A stretch of 41,424 nucleotides of DNA from Alkalispirillum mobile (GTDB taxonomy: Bacteria; Pseudomonadota; Gammaproteobacteria; Nitrococcales; Halorhodospiraceae): NCBI RefSeq assembly GCF_003664325.1, contig NZ_RCDA01000002.1:326239-367662 (forward strand), given 5' to 3'. This document shows positions 1 to 8,042 of the stretch, piece after piece (within the stretch, counting starts at the first letter, position 1; the number at the start of each line of letters is the position of its first letter). The notes beneath the pieces were generated by a model. That model was not told where the DNA came from, ran no database searches, and saw nothing but the letters and a program-made list of their open reading frames with translations. Made by a program: the position numbers and the translations under genes.

Positions 1-1318
1 TGGAGCCGTGGACCACCTGTCGACCGTCCTCGGCCTTGCTGGCGGTGCCGTGGGCGAGGTCGGCGGCCTCCTGGGTGGTGCGGGCGATTTCGGCCACGGT
101 AGAGGTCATCTCGTTCATGGCGGTGGCGACCTGGGTGGTGTCGTCCTGCTGGCGCCGGGTGCCGTCGCTGGTTTGCCGGGCGATGGTGGCCATCTGCTCG
201 GAGGCGGCGGCGATCTGGGAGGTGGCCTCGGCGGTTTCGCGGACCAGTTTGCGGATTTTGTCGACGAACTGGTTGAAGGCGGTGGCCAGGTCGCTCATCT
301 CGTCGCGGCCGGAGTCATCCAGGTGGCGGGTGAGGTCGCCGTCGCCCTGGGCGATTTCGTTCATGTGCTGGACGGTGGCGCGGATGGGACGCACGATGCC
401 GTGGGCCAGCCAGAGCGCGACACCGACGCCGATCAGGATGCCGAGCACCGCGACCCCGGCGGACTGCACCACCGTGTTGCGCATGGACGCGGCATAGAAG
501 CTGCGGTCCATGCCGATCTCCACCACGGCGATCGGCTCGCCGGAGAAGTCCCGGATCATGCGGGCCTGGGTGGCCATGGGGGTGCCGTTGCGCTCCACGG
601 TATCGCGTGGCATGTCACCGTCCCAGGCGGTGTGCAGGGCGTCCTGCCCGATCAGGCTTTCGCCTCCGATGGTGCTGGCCAGGGAGGTGAAGCGGTTGTC
701 ATCGAGGGCGAACAGCGTCACCTCCACCCCGAACTCTTCGGCAAACCGCTCCACGAAGACCTGGCCCAGGTCCATGCCGAATTCCACTGCCCCGGAGTGC
801 GCGCCCTCCGGGCTATGCACCGGGGAGACACCGCGGATGCCGATGCCCAGCGGCCCGCCCTCGAGGCCCCGAACGGGCGTTTCGTCTTCGTTGGTGGCGA
901 CAATGGTATGGCGGACGTCGGACAGGTCATCGCCGTAGCGGTCCGGTCGGTGGAAGCGGTAGAACGAGGTCGCCGGCGGCTCGTGGAACTGGAACTGGTA
1001 GAGCCCGTAAGGGTCGGCGATGGTGTCGTAGGTGCCCTGTAGCAGGTCCGCCAGCGCCTCGCGGTCGCGGTCTGCGAAGTGCTCCTGGGCGGGGGGCAGG
1101 TTGGCAATCAGGGCGGAGAAGCCCTCGGCCATGTGGGCATCCGCCTCGATCTGCGCCTGCAGGGCGCGGTGGACGTTGTCCAGCTCCCGCTCCTCGGCGG
1201 TATCGATCAACCCGAAGGTGCGCCAGACAAATACACTGGAGAGCAGCAGTATGCCCACGACTGCGAGTATCGAAACCGCGAATGCCAAGCGCGTACCGAT
1301 CTTCATATTCTTCAGCAT
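1..1318 (-). CDS. Methyl-accepting chemotaxis protein, C-terminus cut by window edge
   Basis: This is a transmembrane chemoreceptor that would signal to CheA/CheW. The reading frame runs from an ATG at 1318 (start MLKNMKIGTRLAF) to the left edge with no stop, about 439 residues visible. Seen in order: a first membrane helix near residues 8-30, a periplasmic sensor of about 250 residues, a second membrane helix near 283-305, a HAMP domain beginning VRPIRATVQHMNEIAQGDGD, and the start of the coiled-coil signalling domain. The sensor has a phrase of the GLEGGPLGIGIRGVSPV type, which I associate with dCache_3-like double Cache sensors; the ligand is unknown. An AAAGGGG ribosome site precedes the ATG. 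A sigma-28-type promoter lies about 95 bases upstream. The conserved signalling hairpin tip is outside the window. Confidence 0.9.
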   Translation of the reverse strand, partial: MLKNMKIGTRLAFAVSILAVVGILLLSSVFVWRTFGLIDTAEERELDNVHRALQAQIEADAHMAEGFSALIANLPPAQEHFADRDREALADLLQGTYDTIADPYGLYQFQFHEPPATSFYRFHRPDRYGDDLSDVRHTIVATNEDETPVRGLEGGPLGIGIRGVSPVHSPEGAHSGAVEFGMDLGQVFVERFAEEFGVEVTLFALDDNRFTSLASTIGGESLIGQDALHTAWDGDMPRDTVERNGTPMATQARMIRDFSGEPIAVVEIGMDRSFYAASMRNTVVQSAGVAVLGILIGVGVALWLAHGIVRPIRATVQHMNEIAQGDGDLTRHLDDSGRDEMSDLATAFNQFVDKIRKLVRETAEATSQIAAASEQMATIARQTSDGTRRQQDDTTQVATAMNEMTSTVAEIARTTQEAADLAHGTASKAEDGRQVVHGS

Positions 1319-1413
1319 GGATGCCCCTTTGCCGCCTTACCGGACGGCCCGCCGTAAATTAACCCAGTTTTAGTGGGTCAATAGCATATCAGTGTTTACT
1401 TACCTATCGGCAG

Positions 1414-1440
1414 GCGGGGGCCAAAGTTGAGGGCAGGGCG
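1414..1440 (-). promoter_or_regulatory. Sigma-28 (FliA) type promoter of the chemoreceptor gene
   Basis: On the minus strand the -35 element reads TCAACTTT (1440-1433) and the -10 element GCCGATAG (1421-1414), separated by exactly 11 bases. The FliA consensus is TAAAGTTT-N11-GCCGATAA, so the match is 6/8 and 7/8 with ideal spacing. It faces the chemoreceptor gene and leaves a leader of roughly 90 bases. Confidence 0.7.
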
Positions 1441-1459
1441 TGCCATAGAGTGATGCCGT

Positions 1460-2539
1460 TCACTCTTCGCGCGGAAAGGCCACCAGGTGCTGGGCATCGA
1501 TCCGGATGCCCACGTCGGCCCCCTCGGGGTAGACCTCGTGGCTGGGGGCCAGGGCCAATACCTGACGGCCGCTTTCCAGGCGCAGGGTGTAGATGGTTTC
1601 CGCGCCCTTGAAGGCCTTATTGGTCACGCGGGCGCGCAGGTGCGATTCGGGCATGAAGCGGACGTCGTCCGGGCGAAGCAGGATGTCCACCGCGGTGTCA
1701 TCGGGCCATGGGTAGGCGCGGTTGCCCAACAGGGTGCCCACCTCGGTCTGCAGCTTGTTGTGGTCGCGCAGGGTGGCCGGGATCAAGACCCCTTGCCCGA
1801 TGAACTCCGCCACGAAGCGGGAGGCGGGCTCGTGGTAGAGGTTGTAGGGGGTGTCCCACTGCTCAATGTAACCATCCTTGAGCAGCCCGATCTGGTCGGC
1901 CACCGCGAAGGCCTCGTGCTGGTCGTGGGTGACCAGGATGGCAGTGACCCCCTGGTCACGGAAGATGTCGTGCACCTCCCGCGCCAGCCGCTCGCGCAGG
2001 TCCACGTCCAGGTTGGAGAAGGGCTCATCCAGCAGGACCAATCGGGGCCGGGGCGCTACCGCGCGGATCAGCGAGATCCGTTGCTGCTGCCCGCCGGAGA
2101 GCTCGTGCGGGTAGCGGGCCCCCATGCCGCGCATGTCCACCAGCTCCAGCAGCTCATCGGCGCGGGCGCGGCGCTCGGCGCGGCTCTGGTGGCGCAGGCC
2201 GAAGGTGATGTTCTCGTAGAGGGTCAGGTGCGGGAATAGGGCGTAATCCTGGAAGACCATGCCCAACCGCCGCTGTTCCGGCGGCATCGTGTAACCCGCG
2301 CGGGAGATGACCTCGCCGGCCAGCCGGATCTCGCCGGCCCGCACCGGCTCGAAGCCGGCGATCGCGCGCAGCGCGGTGGTCTTGCCGCAGCCACTGGGGC
2401 CGAGCAGACAGGCCACCTGCCCACGCCGTAGCCGAAAGCTCAGGCCCCGGATGACCGGCGTGTCGTCATAGCGGCATTCGATGTCGTCCAGCTCAAGGAG
2501 GATGTCCTCGTCCTGCCCGTGCACCGTCTCGCCGCTCAC
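1460..2539 (-). CDS. ABC transporter ATP-binding protein, FbpC/PotA-like importer ATPase
   Basis: A 359-residue ATPase of the CUT1/Fe3+/polyamine importer class. Seen: Walker A GPSGCGKTT (residues 47-55), signature LSGGQQQR (147-154), Walker B with DEP at 171-173, H-loop VTHDQ (His205), and a C-terminal TOBE-like region from about 280 that ends AFPREE. It starts at GTG 2539, with a GGAG site inside the end of argF and only 5 bases between genes, so it is very likely cotranscribed with argD and argF. No permease or binding-protein gene lies beside it, so the substrate is unknown; Fe3+ transport (FbpC) is the nearest guess. After the signature the usual VALARALAP reads ISLIRAVAP, an unusual variant. 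Confidence 0.88.
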   Translation of the reverse strand: MSGETVHGQDEDILLELDDIECRYDDTPVIRGLSFRLRRGQVACLLGPSGCGKTTALRAIAGFEPVRAGEIRLAGEVISRAGYTMPPEQRRLGMVFQDYALFPHLTLYENITFGLRHQSRAERRARADELLELVDMRGMGARYPHELSGGQQQRISLIRAVAPRPRLVLLDEPFSNLDVDLRERLAREVHDIFRDQGVTAILVTHDQHEAFAVADQIGLLKDGYIEQWDTPYNLYHEPASRFVAEFIGQGVLIPATLRDHNKLQTEVGTLLGNRAYPWPDDTAVDILLRPDDVRFMPESHLRARVTNKAFKGAETIYTLRLESGRQVLALAPSHEVYPEGADVGIRIDAQHLVAFPREE

Positions 2540-2544
2540 CGCGT

Positions 2545-3456
2545 TTACTCCTGTCGCAACAATAGGAATTCCATCAGGGCCTTGTGGGCGTGCAGGCGGT
2601 TCTCCGCCTCGTCCCAGACCACGCTCTGCGGGCCATCGATGACCGAGGCGGTGACCTCCTCGCCGCGGTGGGCGGGCAGGCAGTGCATGAACACCGCGTC
2701 GTCATCGGCCAGGGCCATCAGGTCGTCATCCACGCAAAAGCCGGCAAAGGCCTTCATCCGGGCCTTGGCCTCTTCCTCCTGGCCCATGCTGGCCCAGACG
2801 TCCGTGGTCACCAAGTGTACCCCCTCCACCGCCTCGCGGGGATCCCGGTGGATGCTCACCCGCTCACCGCCGGCCTTGACCAGCTCGGGCTCGGGGTCGT
2901 AGCCGTCCGGCACGGCGATGCGCAGGTGGAAGTCCAGCTGGCGGGCAGCGTTGATCCAGGAGTGGCACATGTTATTGCCGTCGCCCACCCAGGCCACGGT
3001 GCGGCCCTGGATGCTGCCCCGATGCTCCTCGAAGGCCTGGATGTCCGCCAACAGCTGGCAGGGGTGGTACTGGTCGGACAGGCCGTTGATCACCGGCACG
3101 GCGGAGTGTTCGGCAAACCGTTCCAGCACCTCGTGGCCGTAGGTGCGGATCATGATGATATCCACCATGCGCGATAGCACGCGCGCCGTGTCCTCCACCG
3201 GCTCACCGCGGCCCAGTTGGGTGTCCCGCGGGGACAGGAAGATCGCGCTGCCGCCCAGCTGGTTCATGCCGGCCTCGAAGGCCACCCGGGTGCGGGTGGA
3301 CGACTTCTCGAACACCATGCCCAGCACCTTGCCGCGCAAGGGCTCGTGCAACTGGCCCTGGTGGCGGATGCGCCGCAGCTCGGAGGCGCGCCGGATCACA
3401 GTGCGCAGCTCGTCCGGCGTGAAGTCGAGCAGGGTCAGGAAATGACGCGGATTCAT
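2545..3456 (-). CDS. argF: Ornithine carbamoyltransferase
   Basis: Catalyses carbamoyl phosphate + ornithine to citrulline in cytoplasmic arginine synthesis. The 303-residue protein has the carbamoyl-phosphate motif STRTR (53-57), HPCQ (131-134), the ornithine-binding DVWASMGQ and the C-terminal [11 protein letters not shown], which together distinguish it from aspartate carbamoyltransferase. The start at 3456 ([12 protein letters not shown]) is preceded by a strong GGGGAGGA site; the upstream in-frame start at 3489 would add 11 residues not typical of the family. It lies 23 bases after argD and 5 bases before the ABC ATPase, so these three form one minus-strand operon. Confidence 0.97.
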   Translation of the reverse strand: MNPRHFLTLLDFTPDELRTVIRRASELRRIRHQGQLHEPLRGKVLGMVFEKSSTRTRVAFEAGMNQLGGSAIFLSPRDTQLGRGEPVEDTARVLSRMVDIIMIRTYGHEVLERFAEHSAVPVINGLSDQYHPCQLLADIQAFEEHRGSIQGRTVAWVGDGNNMCHSWINAARQLDFHLRIAVPDGYDPEPELVKAGGERVSIHRDPREAVEGVHLVTTDVWASMGQEEEAKARMKAFAGFCVDDDLMALADDDAVFMHCLPAHRGEEVTASVIDGPQSVVWDEAENRLHAHKALMEFLLLRQE

Positions 3457-3479
3457 GCTTGTCCTCCCCGGGTGGGGGT

Positions 3480-4664
3480 TCAGGCGCATTCCCGGCTCAG
3501 GAATGCCTGGATGAGTTCGGTGACGCCCGATACGATGCGGTCCGCCTCCTCGTCGCTGATCACCAGCGGGGGCAGCAGCCGGACCACCGAGCCTGCGGTG
3601 ACGTTGATGAGCAGACCCTGTTCAAGCGCCTCGCCCACCAGCTCGGGGCAGGGGCGGTCCAGCTCGATGCCGATCATCAGGCCCAGGCCGCGCACTTCGC
3701 GCACCTCCGGGCGATCACCCAGGGCCTGCATGAAGGCTTCGCGCATGCGGCGGCCTTGCACGGCGGCCTGCTCGGCCAGCCGTTCGTCCTCCAGCGTGTC
3801 CAGCACGGCCAGCGCAGCCCGGGCAGCCAGCGGGTTGCCACCGAACGTGGAGCCGTGGCTGCCGGGGCCGAAGACCCCCTTGGCCGCCCCGCCCGCCAGG
3901 CAGGCCCCGATGGGCACGCCGTTGCCCAGCCCTTTTGCCAGGCTGAGCACGTCAGGGCGGATGTTGGCGTGTTGGTAGGCGAACAGGCGCCCGGTGCGGC
4001 CCATGCCGGTCTGCACCTCGTCGAGCATGAGCAGCCAGTCCTGTTCGTCGCACAGCTCGCGCAGCCCGGGCAGGTAGTCCGCCGCCGGCACCTGGATGCC
4101 GCCTTCACCCTGCACCGGCTCCACCAGCACCGCGACGATGTCATCGTGCGCCCGGGCGGCCTGGCGCACTGCGTTCAGGTCGCCGTAGGGGATGCGGATG
4201 AAGCCCTCGGGCATCGGTTCGAAGCCCTTCTGGGCGGCAGCGTTGCCGGTGGCGGCCAGTGCCGCCAGGGTACGGCCGTGGAAGGCGTTGTCCATGACAA
4301 GGATGCGCGGCCGCTCGACGCCGCGCCGGTGGCCATACAGCCGCGCCACCTTGATGGCGGCCTCGTTGGCCTCGGCGCCGGAGTTGCAGAAGAACACCTC
4401 GTCCAGGCCGGCTGCGCGGGTCAGCCGCTCGCCCAGTTGCTCCTGCACTGGAATGCGGTAGAGGTTGGAGGTGTGCAGCAGGGTGGCGGCCTGTTCCTGC
4501 AGCGCCCGGGTGACCGCCGGATGGGCGTGGCCCAGCCCGCAGACCGCGATGCCGGACAGGGCGTCCAGGTAGGCGCGCCCCTGGTCGTCCCACAACCAGG
4601 CGCCCTCGCCCCGCTCAAAGGCGACCGGCAGGCGTTTGTAGGTGGGCATCAGCGCTTCCAGCAT
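3480..4664 (-). CDS. argD: Acetylornithine aminotransferase (class III, PLP)
   Basis: PLP-dependent transaminase of arginine synthesis, converting N-acetylglutamate semialdehyde to N-acetylornithine. The 394-residue protein shows the class III fold signatures: NSGAEANE near residues 94-101, [21 protein letters not shown] with Asp215 for the PLP ring nitrogen, and the Schiff-base lysine Lys244 in [10 protein letters not shown] chose ATG 4664 because GCGGAG precedes it at good spacing; the longer frame starts at a TTG without such a site. It is the first gene of argD-argF-ATPase and has its own promoter at about 4718-4746. A succinyldiaminopimelate aminotransferase side activity is common in the family but cannot be read here. 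Confidence 0.95.
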   Translation of the reverse strand: MLEALMPTYKRLPVAFERGEGAWLWDDQGRAYLDALSGIAVCGLGHAHPAVTRALQEQAATLLHTSNLYRIPVQEQLGERLTRAAGLDEVFFCNSGAEANEAAIKVARLYGHRRGVERPRILVMDNAFHGRTLAALAATGNAAAQKGFEPMPEGFIRIPYGDLNAVRQAARAHDDIVAVLVEPVQGEGGIQVPAADYLPGLRELCDEQDWLLMLDEVQTGMGRTGRLFAYQHANIRPDVLSLAKGLGNGVPIGACLAGGAAKGVFGPGSHGSTFGGNPLAARAALAVLDTLEDERLAEQAAVQGRRMREAFMQALGDRPEVREVRGLGLMIGIELDRPCPELVGEALEQGLLINVTAGSVVRLLPPLVISDEEADRIVSGVTELIQAFLSRECA

Positions 4665-4717
4665 GGTCGGGCTCCGCAACGCTTTGGGGCGGCATTAACC
4701 GCCGGGAAAGGGAGAGG

Positions 4718-4746
4718 ATTCTAGAGAGGGGCAGGGCAGGGCGCAA
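4718..4746 (-). promoter_or_regulatory. Sigma-70 promoter of argD operon
   Basis: Minus strand: -35 TTGCGC (4746-4741), 17-base spacer, -10 TAGAAT (4723-4718). The -10 matches TATAAT at 5/6 and the -35 matches at 4/6. It lies about 55 bases before the argD start. No clear ARG box was recognised around it. Confidence 0.55.
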
Positions 4747-4807
4747 GTTGGTTGCAGTTGGGCAAAGGGTCTGCCCACGTGCCAGCACACAGGGGGAGAC
4801 TGCGTTC

Positions 4808-4846
4808 AAAACAAAAGGGCCCCGGCGGGGTGCGCGCGGGGCCCTT
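4808..4846 (-). terminator. Rho-independent terminator after sodA
   Basis: Perfect 10-bp stem, arms at 4815-4824 and 4837-4846 (AAGGGCCCCG and its complement) with a 12-base loop. In the minus direction it is followed by a T-rich tract (TTTTGTTTTG). It lies about 40 bases after the dismutase stop codon. Confidence 0.85.
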
Positions 4847-4887
4847 ACAGCGGTGGCGGCCGGGGCCGCCACGACTCGGCCCGGGCC

Positions 4888-5496
4888 TTACTTGGCCTCG
4901 GCCAGGCGCTTGTTCACCTCGTCCCAGTTGACCACGTCCCAGAACGCCTCCACGTAGTCCGGACGGCGGTTCTGGTAGCGCAGGTAGTAGGCGTGCTCCC
5001 ACACGTCCAGGCCCAGGATCGGCGTGCCCTTGACCTCGGCCACGTCCATCAGCGGGTTGTCCTGGTTGGGGGTGGAGGTCACCTGCAGCTGACCCTGGGC
5101 GTTCACGATCAGCCAGGCCCAGCCGGAGCCGAAGCGGCCCAGCGCAGCGTTGGTGAACTCCTCGCGGAACTTCTCGTAGGAGCCGAAGGCCTGGTCGATC
5201 TGCTGGGCCACGTCACCCTGCGGCTTGCCGCCACCGTTCGGGGACAGCCACTGCCAGAAGGCGGTGTGGTTCCAGTGCCCGCCGCCATTGTTGCGCACCG
5301 GGGCGCCCAGCTGCCCGGCCTTCTGCAGCAGGTCTTCCAGCGCCAGGTCCGCCTCCGGCTTGCCCGCGATGGCGTCGTTCAGCTTGGTGACGTAGGTGTT
5401 GTGGTGCTTGGTGTGGTGGATTTCCATCGTCTGGGCGTCGATGGCGCGATCCAGCGCGTTGTAGTCGTAAGCCAGATCGGGCAGCTTGAAAGCCAT
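4888..5496 (-). CDS. sodA: Superoxide dismutase, Mn-type (Fe/Mn family)
   Basis: Cytoplasmic enzyme dismutating superoxide to peroxide and oxygen. The 202-residue length is normal for the family. Metal ligands are visible: His27 (EIHHTKHH), His77 ([10 protein letters not shown]), Asp164 and His168 ([10 protein letters not shown]). The metal-specificity positions look manganese-type or cambialistic: GGGHWNH rather than the AAQxWNH of iron enzymes, and [10 protein letters not shown] with Gln145 as the second-sphere glutamine. Annotation pipelines may still call it sodB. ATG 5496 has a GAGGAG site 8 bases upstream. It is monocistronic, with a terminator downstream and a promoter overlapped by an FNR-like box upstream. 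Confidence 0.95.
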   Translation of the reverse strand: MAFKLPDLAYDYNALDRAIDAQTMEIHHTKHHNTYVTKLNDAIAGKPEADLALEDLLQKAGQLGAPVRNNGGGHWNHTAFWQWLSPNGGGKPQGDVAQQIDQAFGSYEKFREEFTNAALGRFGSGWAWLIVNAQGQLQVTSTPNQDNPLMDVAEVKGTPILGLDVWEHAYYLRYQNRRPDYVEAFWDVVNWDEVNKRLAEAK

Positions 5497-5634
5497 ATAA
5501 TCGCTCCTCAGTATCTCCGTTTGGGAATGACAGCCGGCACGGGCCGACTGGCTCGATCGAGTTGTTAATTCCTTAGTGCTTTACTTGGGGATTAGGGCGG
5601 ATGATCTCAACCCCCTCCCGCTCCGAGTCCGCAC

Positions 5635-5640
5635 ATTATA
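5635..5640 (-). promoter_or_regulatory. -10 element of the sodA promoter
   Basis: Perfect TATAAT on the minus strand (5640-5635). The -35 region, about 17 bases upstream at 5658-5663, has no good TTGACA and is instead occupied by the FNR-like box at 5660-5673. The predicted transcript start near 5628 gives a leader of about 130 bases before sodA. Confidence 0.6.
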
Positions 5641-5659
5641 GGCTAGTTGTACAGCAACC

Positions 5660-5673
5660 TTGAGTTAGATCAA
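5660..5673. promoter_or_regulatory. FNR/ANR-type binding site between sodA and hyuB-like gene
   Basis: The sequence read on the minus strand is TTGATCTAACTCAA, against the FNR/ANR consensus TTGAT-N4-ATCAA: one mismatch in ten defined positions. Its centre (5666.5) is about 29 bases from the centre of the sodA -10, placing it near -39, over the -35 region. It is also 82 bases before the start of the hydantoinase B-like gene, so either or both divergent genes could be controlled. Confidence 0.6.
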
Positions 5674-5680
5674 CTTTGTC

Positions 5681-5732
5681 TCAGTGGGCCGTACCTTAAC
5701 ACCCTAGGCCCGTCACTGACTCGGTACGGCCC
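5681..5732 (+). repeat. Overlapping, mutually exclusive inverted repeats in hyuB-like leader
   Basis: A perfect 10-bp inverted repeat, GGGCCGTACC (5686-5695) and GGTACGGCCC (5723-5732), overlaps a second pairing, TCAGTGGGCC (5681-5690) with GGCC..CACTGA (5707-5719). Both cannot form at once because they share the GGGCC arm. It lies 23 bases before the start codon of the downstream gene. It could be an attenuator-like leader or a protein operator; no known riboswitch was recognised. Confidence 0.5.
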
Positions 5733-5754
5733 TGAACGCCCGGGAGCAGTCACC

Positions 5755-7290
5755 ATGGATCCGATCGCCCTCAGTGTGTTTTCCAGCCGCATGGCTGCCG
5801 TCTGCGAGGAGATGGGCGCCGTGCTGCGGCGGACCGCCTTCTCCCCCAACATCCGGGACCGGCTGGACTTCTCCTGTGCGGTGTTCGACACCGAGGGTGG
5901 CCTGGCGGCCCAGGCGGCGCACATCCCGGTGCACCTGGGCAGCATGGCCTACGCCATGGGCGGGGTGATCCGCCGCTTCGACTGGCAGCCGGGCGACATG
6001 GTGGTGTTTAACGATCCCTTCCTGGGCGGCACTCACCTGCCGGACGTTACGCTGGTCTCTCCGCTGTTCGTGGACGACCAGCTGGTGGCCTTTCTGGCCA
6101 ACCGTGCCCACCACGCCGACATTGGCGCCGTTACCCCCGGGTCCATGCCCCTGTCCACCACGCTGGAGGAGGAGGGCGTGATCATCAGCCCGGTGCGGCT
6201 GTACGAGGCGGGGCGGCGGGACGAGGCCGTGCTCCGGCGTATCGTCTCGCGCACCCGCAACCCGCGTCAGGCCGCCGGCGACTTCGCTGCCCAGGCCAGC
6301 TCCGTGGCCAGCGGGGTGGGCCGGCTGCAGGAGCTGGTCACGGGGATGGGCGTCACGGCGTTCCGCGAGGCCCTGGTGGCCCTCAACGACTACGCCGAGC
6401 GGCTGGTGCGCTCCGCGCTGGCGGACCTGCCGGACGGCAGCTGGACGTTCACCGACTACCTGGATGACGACGGCCAGGGCGCGGAGGACCTGCCTATCCA
6501 GGTTCGGGTGCGCATCGATCACCACGATGTGGACGTGGATTTCACAGGCACCACCGACCAGGTCAAGGGCAACCTCAACTGCCCGCTCTCCGTGGCCGCT
6601 GCCGGCGTGTTTTACGTCTTTCGCTGTCTGATGCCGGCGCAGACCCCGGCCTGCGCCGGCGCCTTCCGCCCGATCACCCTCAGCGCACCGGAGGGCTCGC
6701 TGCTGAACGCCCGCCAGCCCGCGGCCGTTGCCGCCGGCAACGTGGAAACCAGCCAGCGGGTGGTGGACGCGGTGCTCGGCGCCCTGGCCCCAGCGCTGCC
6801 GGAGCGCATCCCGGCAGCCAGTCACGGCGGCATGAACAACCTGGCCATGGGGGCACTACCCGGTGATGCGCCGTGGGACTACTACGAGACCCTCGGCGGT
6901 GGCATGGGCGGCGGTCCGCATCACCCCGGCCGCTCCGGCGTGCAGGTACACATGACCAACACCCTGAACACTCCGCTAGAGGCGCTGGAGATGGCCTATC
7001 CACTGCGCCTGCGCCGCTACGCGCTGCGGCGGGGTTCCGGCGGGGCGGGGCAGCACCCGGGCGGCCAGGGGGTGGTCCGGGAGTACGAGTTCCTGACCCC
7101 CGCCTCGGTGACGCTGATCACCGAGCGCCGGCGCCACGCGCCCTGGGGCCTGGCCGGCGGCGGGGCGGGTGCGCCGGGGGAGAACCGGCTGAACGACCAG
7201 CCCCTGCCCGGAAAGGCCCGGCTGGAGGTGGCCGCCGGTGACCGGCTGACGGTCATGACCCCGGGCGGCGGGGGCTGGGGGGCTTCATAG
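5755..7290 (+). CDS. Hydantoinase B / oxoprolinase beta-type protein (HyuB family)
   Basis: A 511-residue HyuB-family protein. Members are the beta subunits of N-methylhydantoinase, 5-oxoprolinase or acetone-carboxylase-like enzymes, which hydrolyse or carboxylate with ATP. Seen: the opening [20 protein letters not shown], the metal-site-like [12 protein letters not shown], the glycine-rich GGGMGGGPH, and the terminal TPGGGGWG typical of the family. The ATG at 5755 follows CGGGAG; a longer frame from 5647 runs through the palindromic leader and is unlikely to be coding. Family proteins usually sit beside a HyuA ATPase subunit, but none is seen here: sodA is upstream and phoB downstream. The substrate cannot be assigned. 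Confidence 0.88.
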   Translation: MDPIALSVFSSRMAAVCEEMGAVLRRTAFSPNIRDRLDFSCAVFDTEGGLAAQAAHIPVHLGSMAYAMGGVIRRFDWQPGDMVVFNDPFLGGTHLPDVTLVSPLFVDDQLVAFLANRAHHADIGAVTPGSMPLSTTLEEEGVIISPVRLYEAGRRDEAVLRRIVSRTRNPRQAAGDFAAQASSVASGVGRLQELVTGMGVTAFREALVALNDYAERLVRSALADLPDGSWTFTDYLDDDGQGAEDLPIQVRVRIDHHDVDVDFTGTTDQVKGNLNCPLSVAAAGVFYVFRCLMPAQTPACAGAFRPITLSAPEGSLLNARQPAAVAAGNVETSQRVVDAVLGALAPALPERIPAASHGGMNNLAMGALPGDAPWDYYETLGGGMGGGPHHPGRSGVQVHMTNTLNTPLEALEMAYPLRLRRYALRRGSGGAGQHPGGQGVVREYEFLTPASVTLITERRRHAPWGLAGGGAGAPGENRLNDQPLPGKARLEVAAGDRLTVMTPGGGGWGAS

Positions 7291-7292
7291 TG

Positions 7293-7310
7293 CTGTAACA
7301 TAACTGCCTT
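7293..7310 (+). promoter_or_regulatory. Weak Pho-box-like sequence upstream of phoB
   Basis: CTGTAAC-ATAA-CTGCCTT, two 7-mers spaced by 4 bases as in a PhoB box (CTGTCAT-N4-CTGTCAT), 5/7 and 4/7 matches. It lies 40 bases before the phoB start, where autoregulation would be expected. The second half is poor. Confidence 0.3.
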
Positions 7311-7349
7311 TAAATAGCGGCCGTCGTAACCACATTGGGAACCGGATGC

Positions 7350-8039
7350 ATGCCTGTAAACATACTGCTGGTAGAAGACGACGCCGCCGTCCGTGAAATG
7401 CTCTTGCTGCCGCTGCGGCGTGCGGGGTTCGAGATCACCGGCGTGGGGGACGTGGCCCAGGGCAAAGAGGTGCTGCTGGAGCGCCTGCCTGACCTGATCC
7501 TGCTGGACTGGATGCTGCCCGATGTGAGCGGCATCGACTGGGCCCGGGACCTGAAGAGGGACCCCTTCACGCGTGGCGTCCCGTTAATCATGCTCACCGC
7601 GCGTGGCGAGGAGGAGGACAAGGTGCGCGGCCTGGAAGTGGGGGCGGACGATTACGTCACCAAGCCCTTCTCGCCCCGGGAGCTCATCGCCCGTATACGC
7701 GCCGTGCTGCGCCGGACCACGCCCGATGCCGGCGACCAGCCCGTCGAGGTGCAGGGCCTGACCCTGGACCCGGTCAGCCACCGGGTCTCCGGGGATGGCA
7801 GAACACTGGACATGGGGCCTACCGAGTTCCGCCTGCTGCACTTTTTCATGACCCACCAGGAGCGCGTTTACACCCGTGGCCAGTTGCTGGATAACGTTTG
7901 GGGCACCAATGTTTATGTGGAGGAGCGTACCGTCGACGTCCATATCCGCCGACTGCGCAAGGTGCTGGCCGAGTCCGGCCATGACCACCTGGTCCAGACC
8001 GTGCGGGGCACCGGCTACCGTTTCTCGGCCCAGGTGTGA
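7350..8039 (+). CDS. phoB: Phosphate regulon response regulator PhoB
   Basis: OmpR-family response regulator activating Pho genes during phosphate limitation. The 229-residue protein has a receiver domain ([12 protein letters not shown], acidic Asp10/Asp11, phosphoacceptor Asp53 in [10 protein letters not shown], Lys in TKPFSPREL) and a C-terminal winged helix (residues about 130-229) with the wing [10 protein letters not shown] and the end [12 protein letters not shown] start at ATG 7350 (MPVNILL); the upstream in-frame start at 7335 adds five residues before the usual first strand. Three bases separate it from phoR, so the two are one operon. A weak Pho box lies upstream. Confidence 0.95.
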   Translation: MPVNILLVEDDAAVREMLLLPLRRAGFEITGVGDVAQGKEVLLERLPDLILLDWMLPDVSGIDWARDLKRDPFTRGVPLIMLTARGEEEDKVRGLEVGADDYVTKPFSPRELIARIRAVLRRTTPDAGDQPVEVQGLTLDPVSHRVSGDGRTLDMGPTEFRLLHFFMTHQERVYTRGQLLDNVWGTNVYVEERTVDVHIRRLRKVLAESGHDHLVQTVRGTGYRFSAQV

Positions 8040-8042
8040 CTG

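Noticed and set aside
5647-5754. 36-residue N-terminal extension of the hyuB-like protein
   Set aside because: The region is palindromic leader sequence, and the ATG at 5755 has the ribosome site and the family-typical start.
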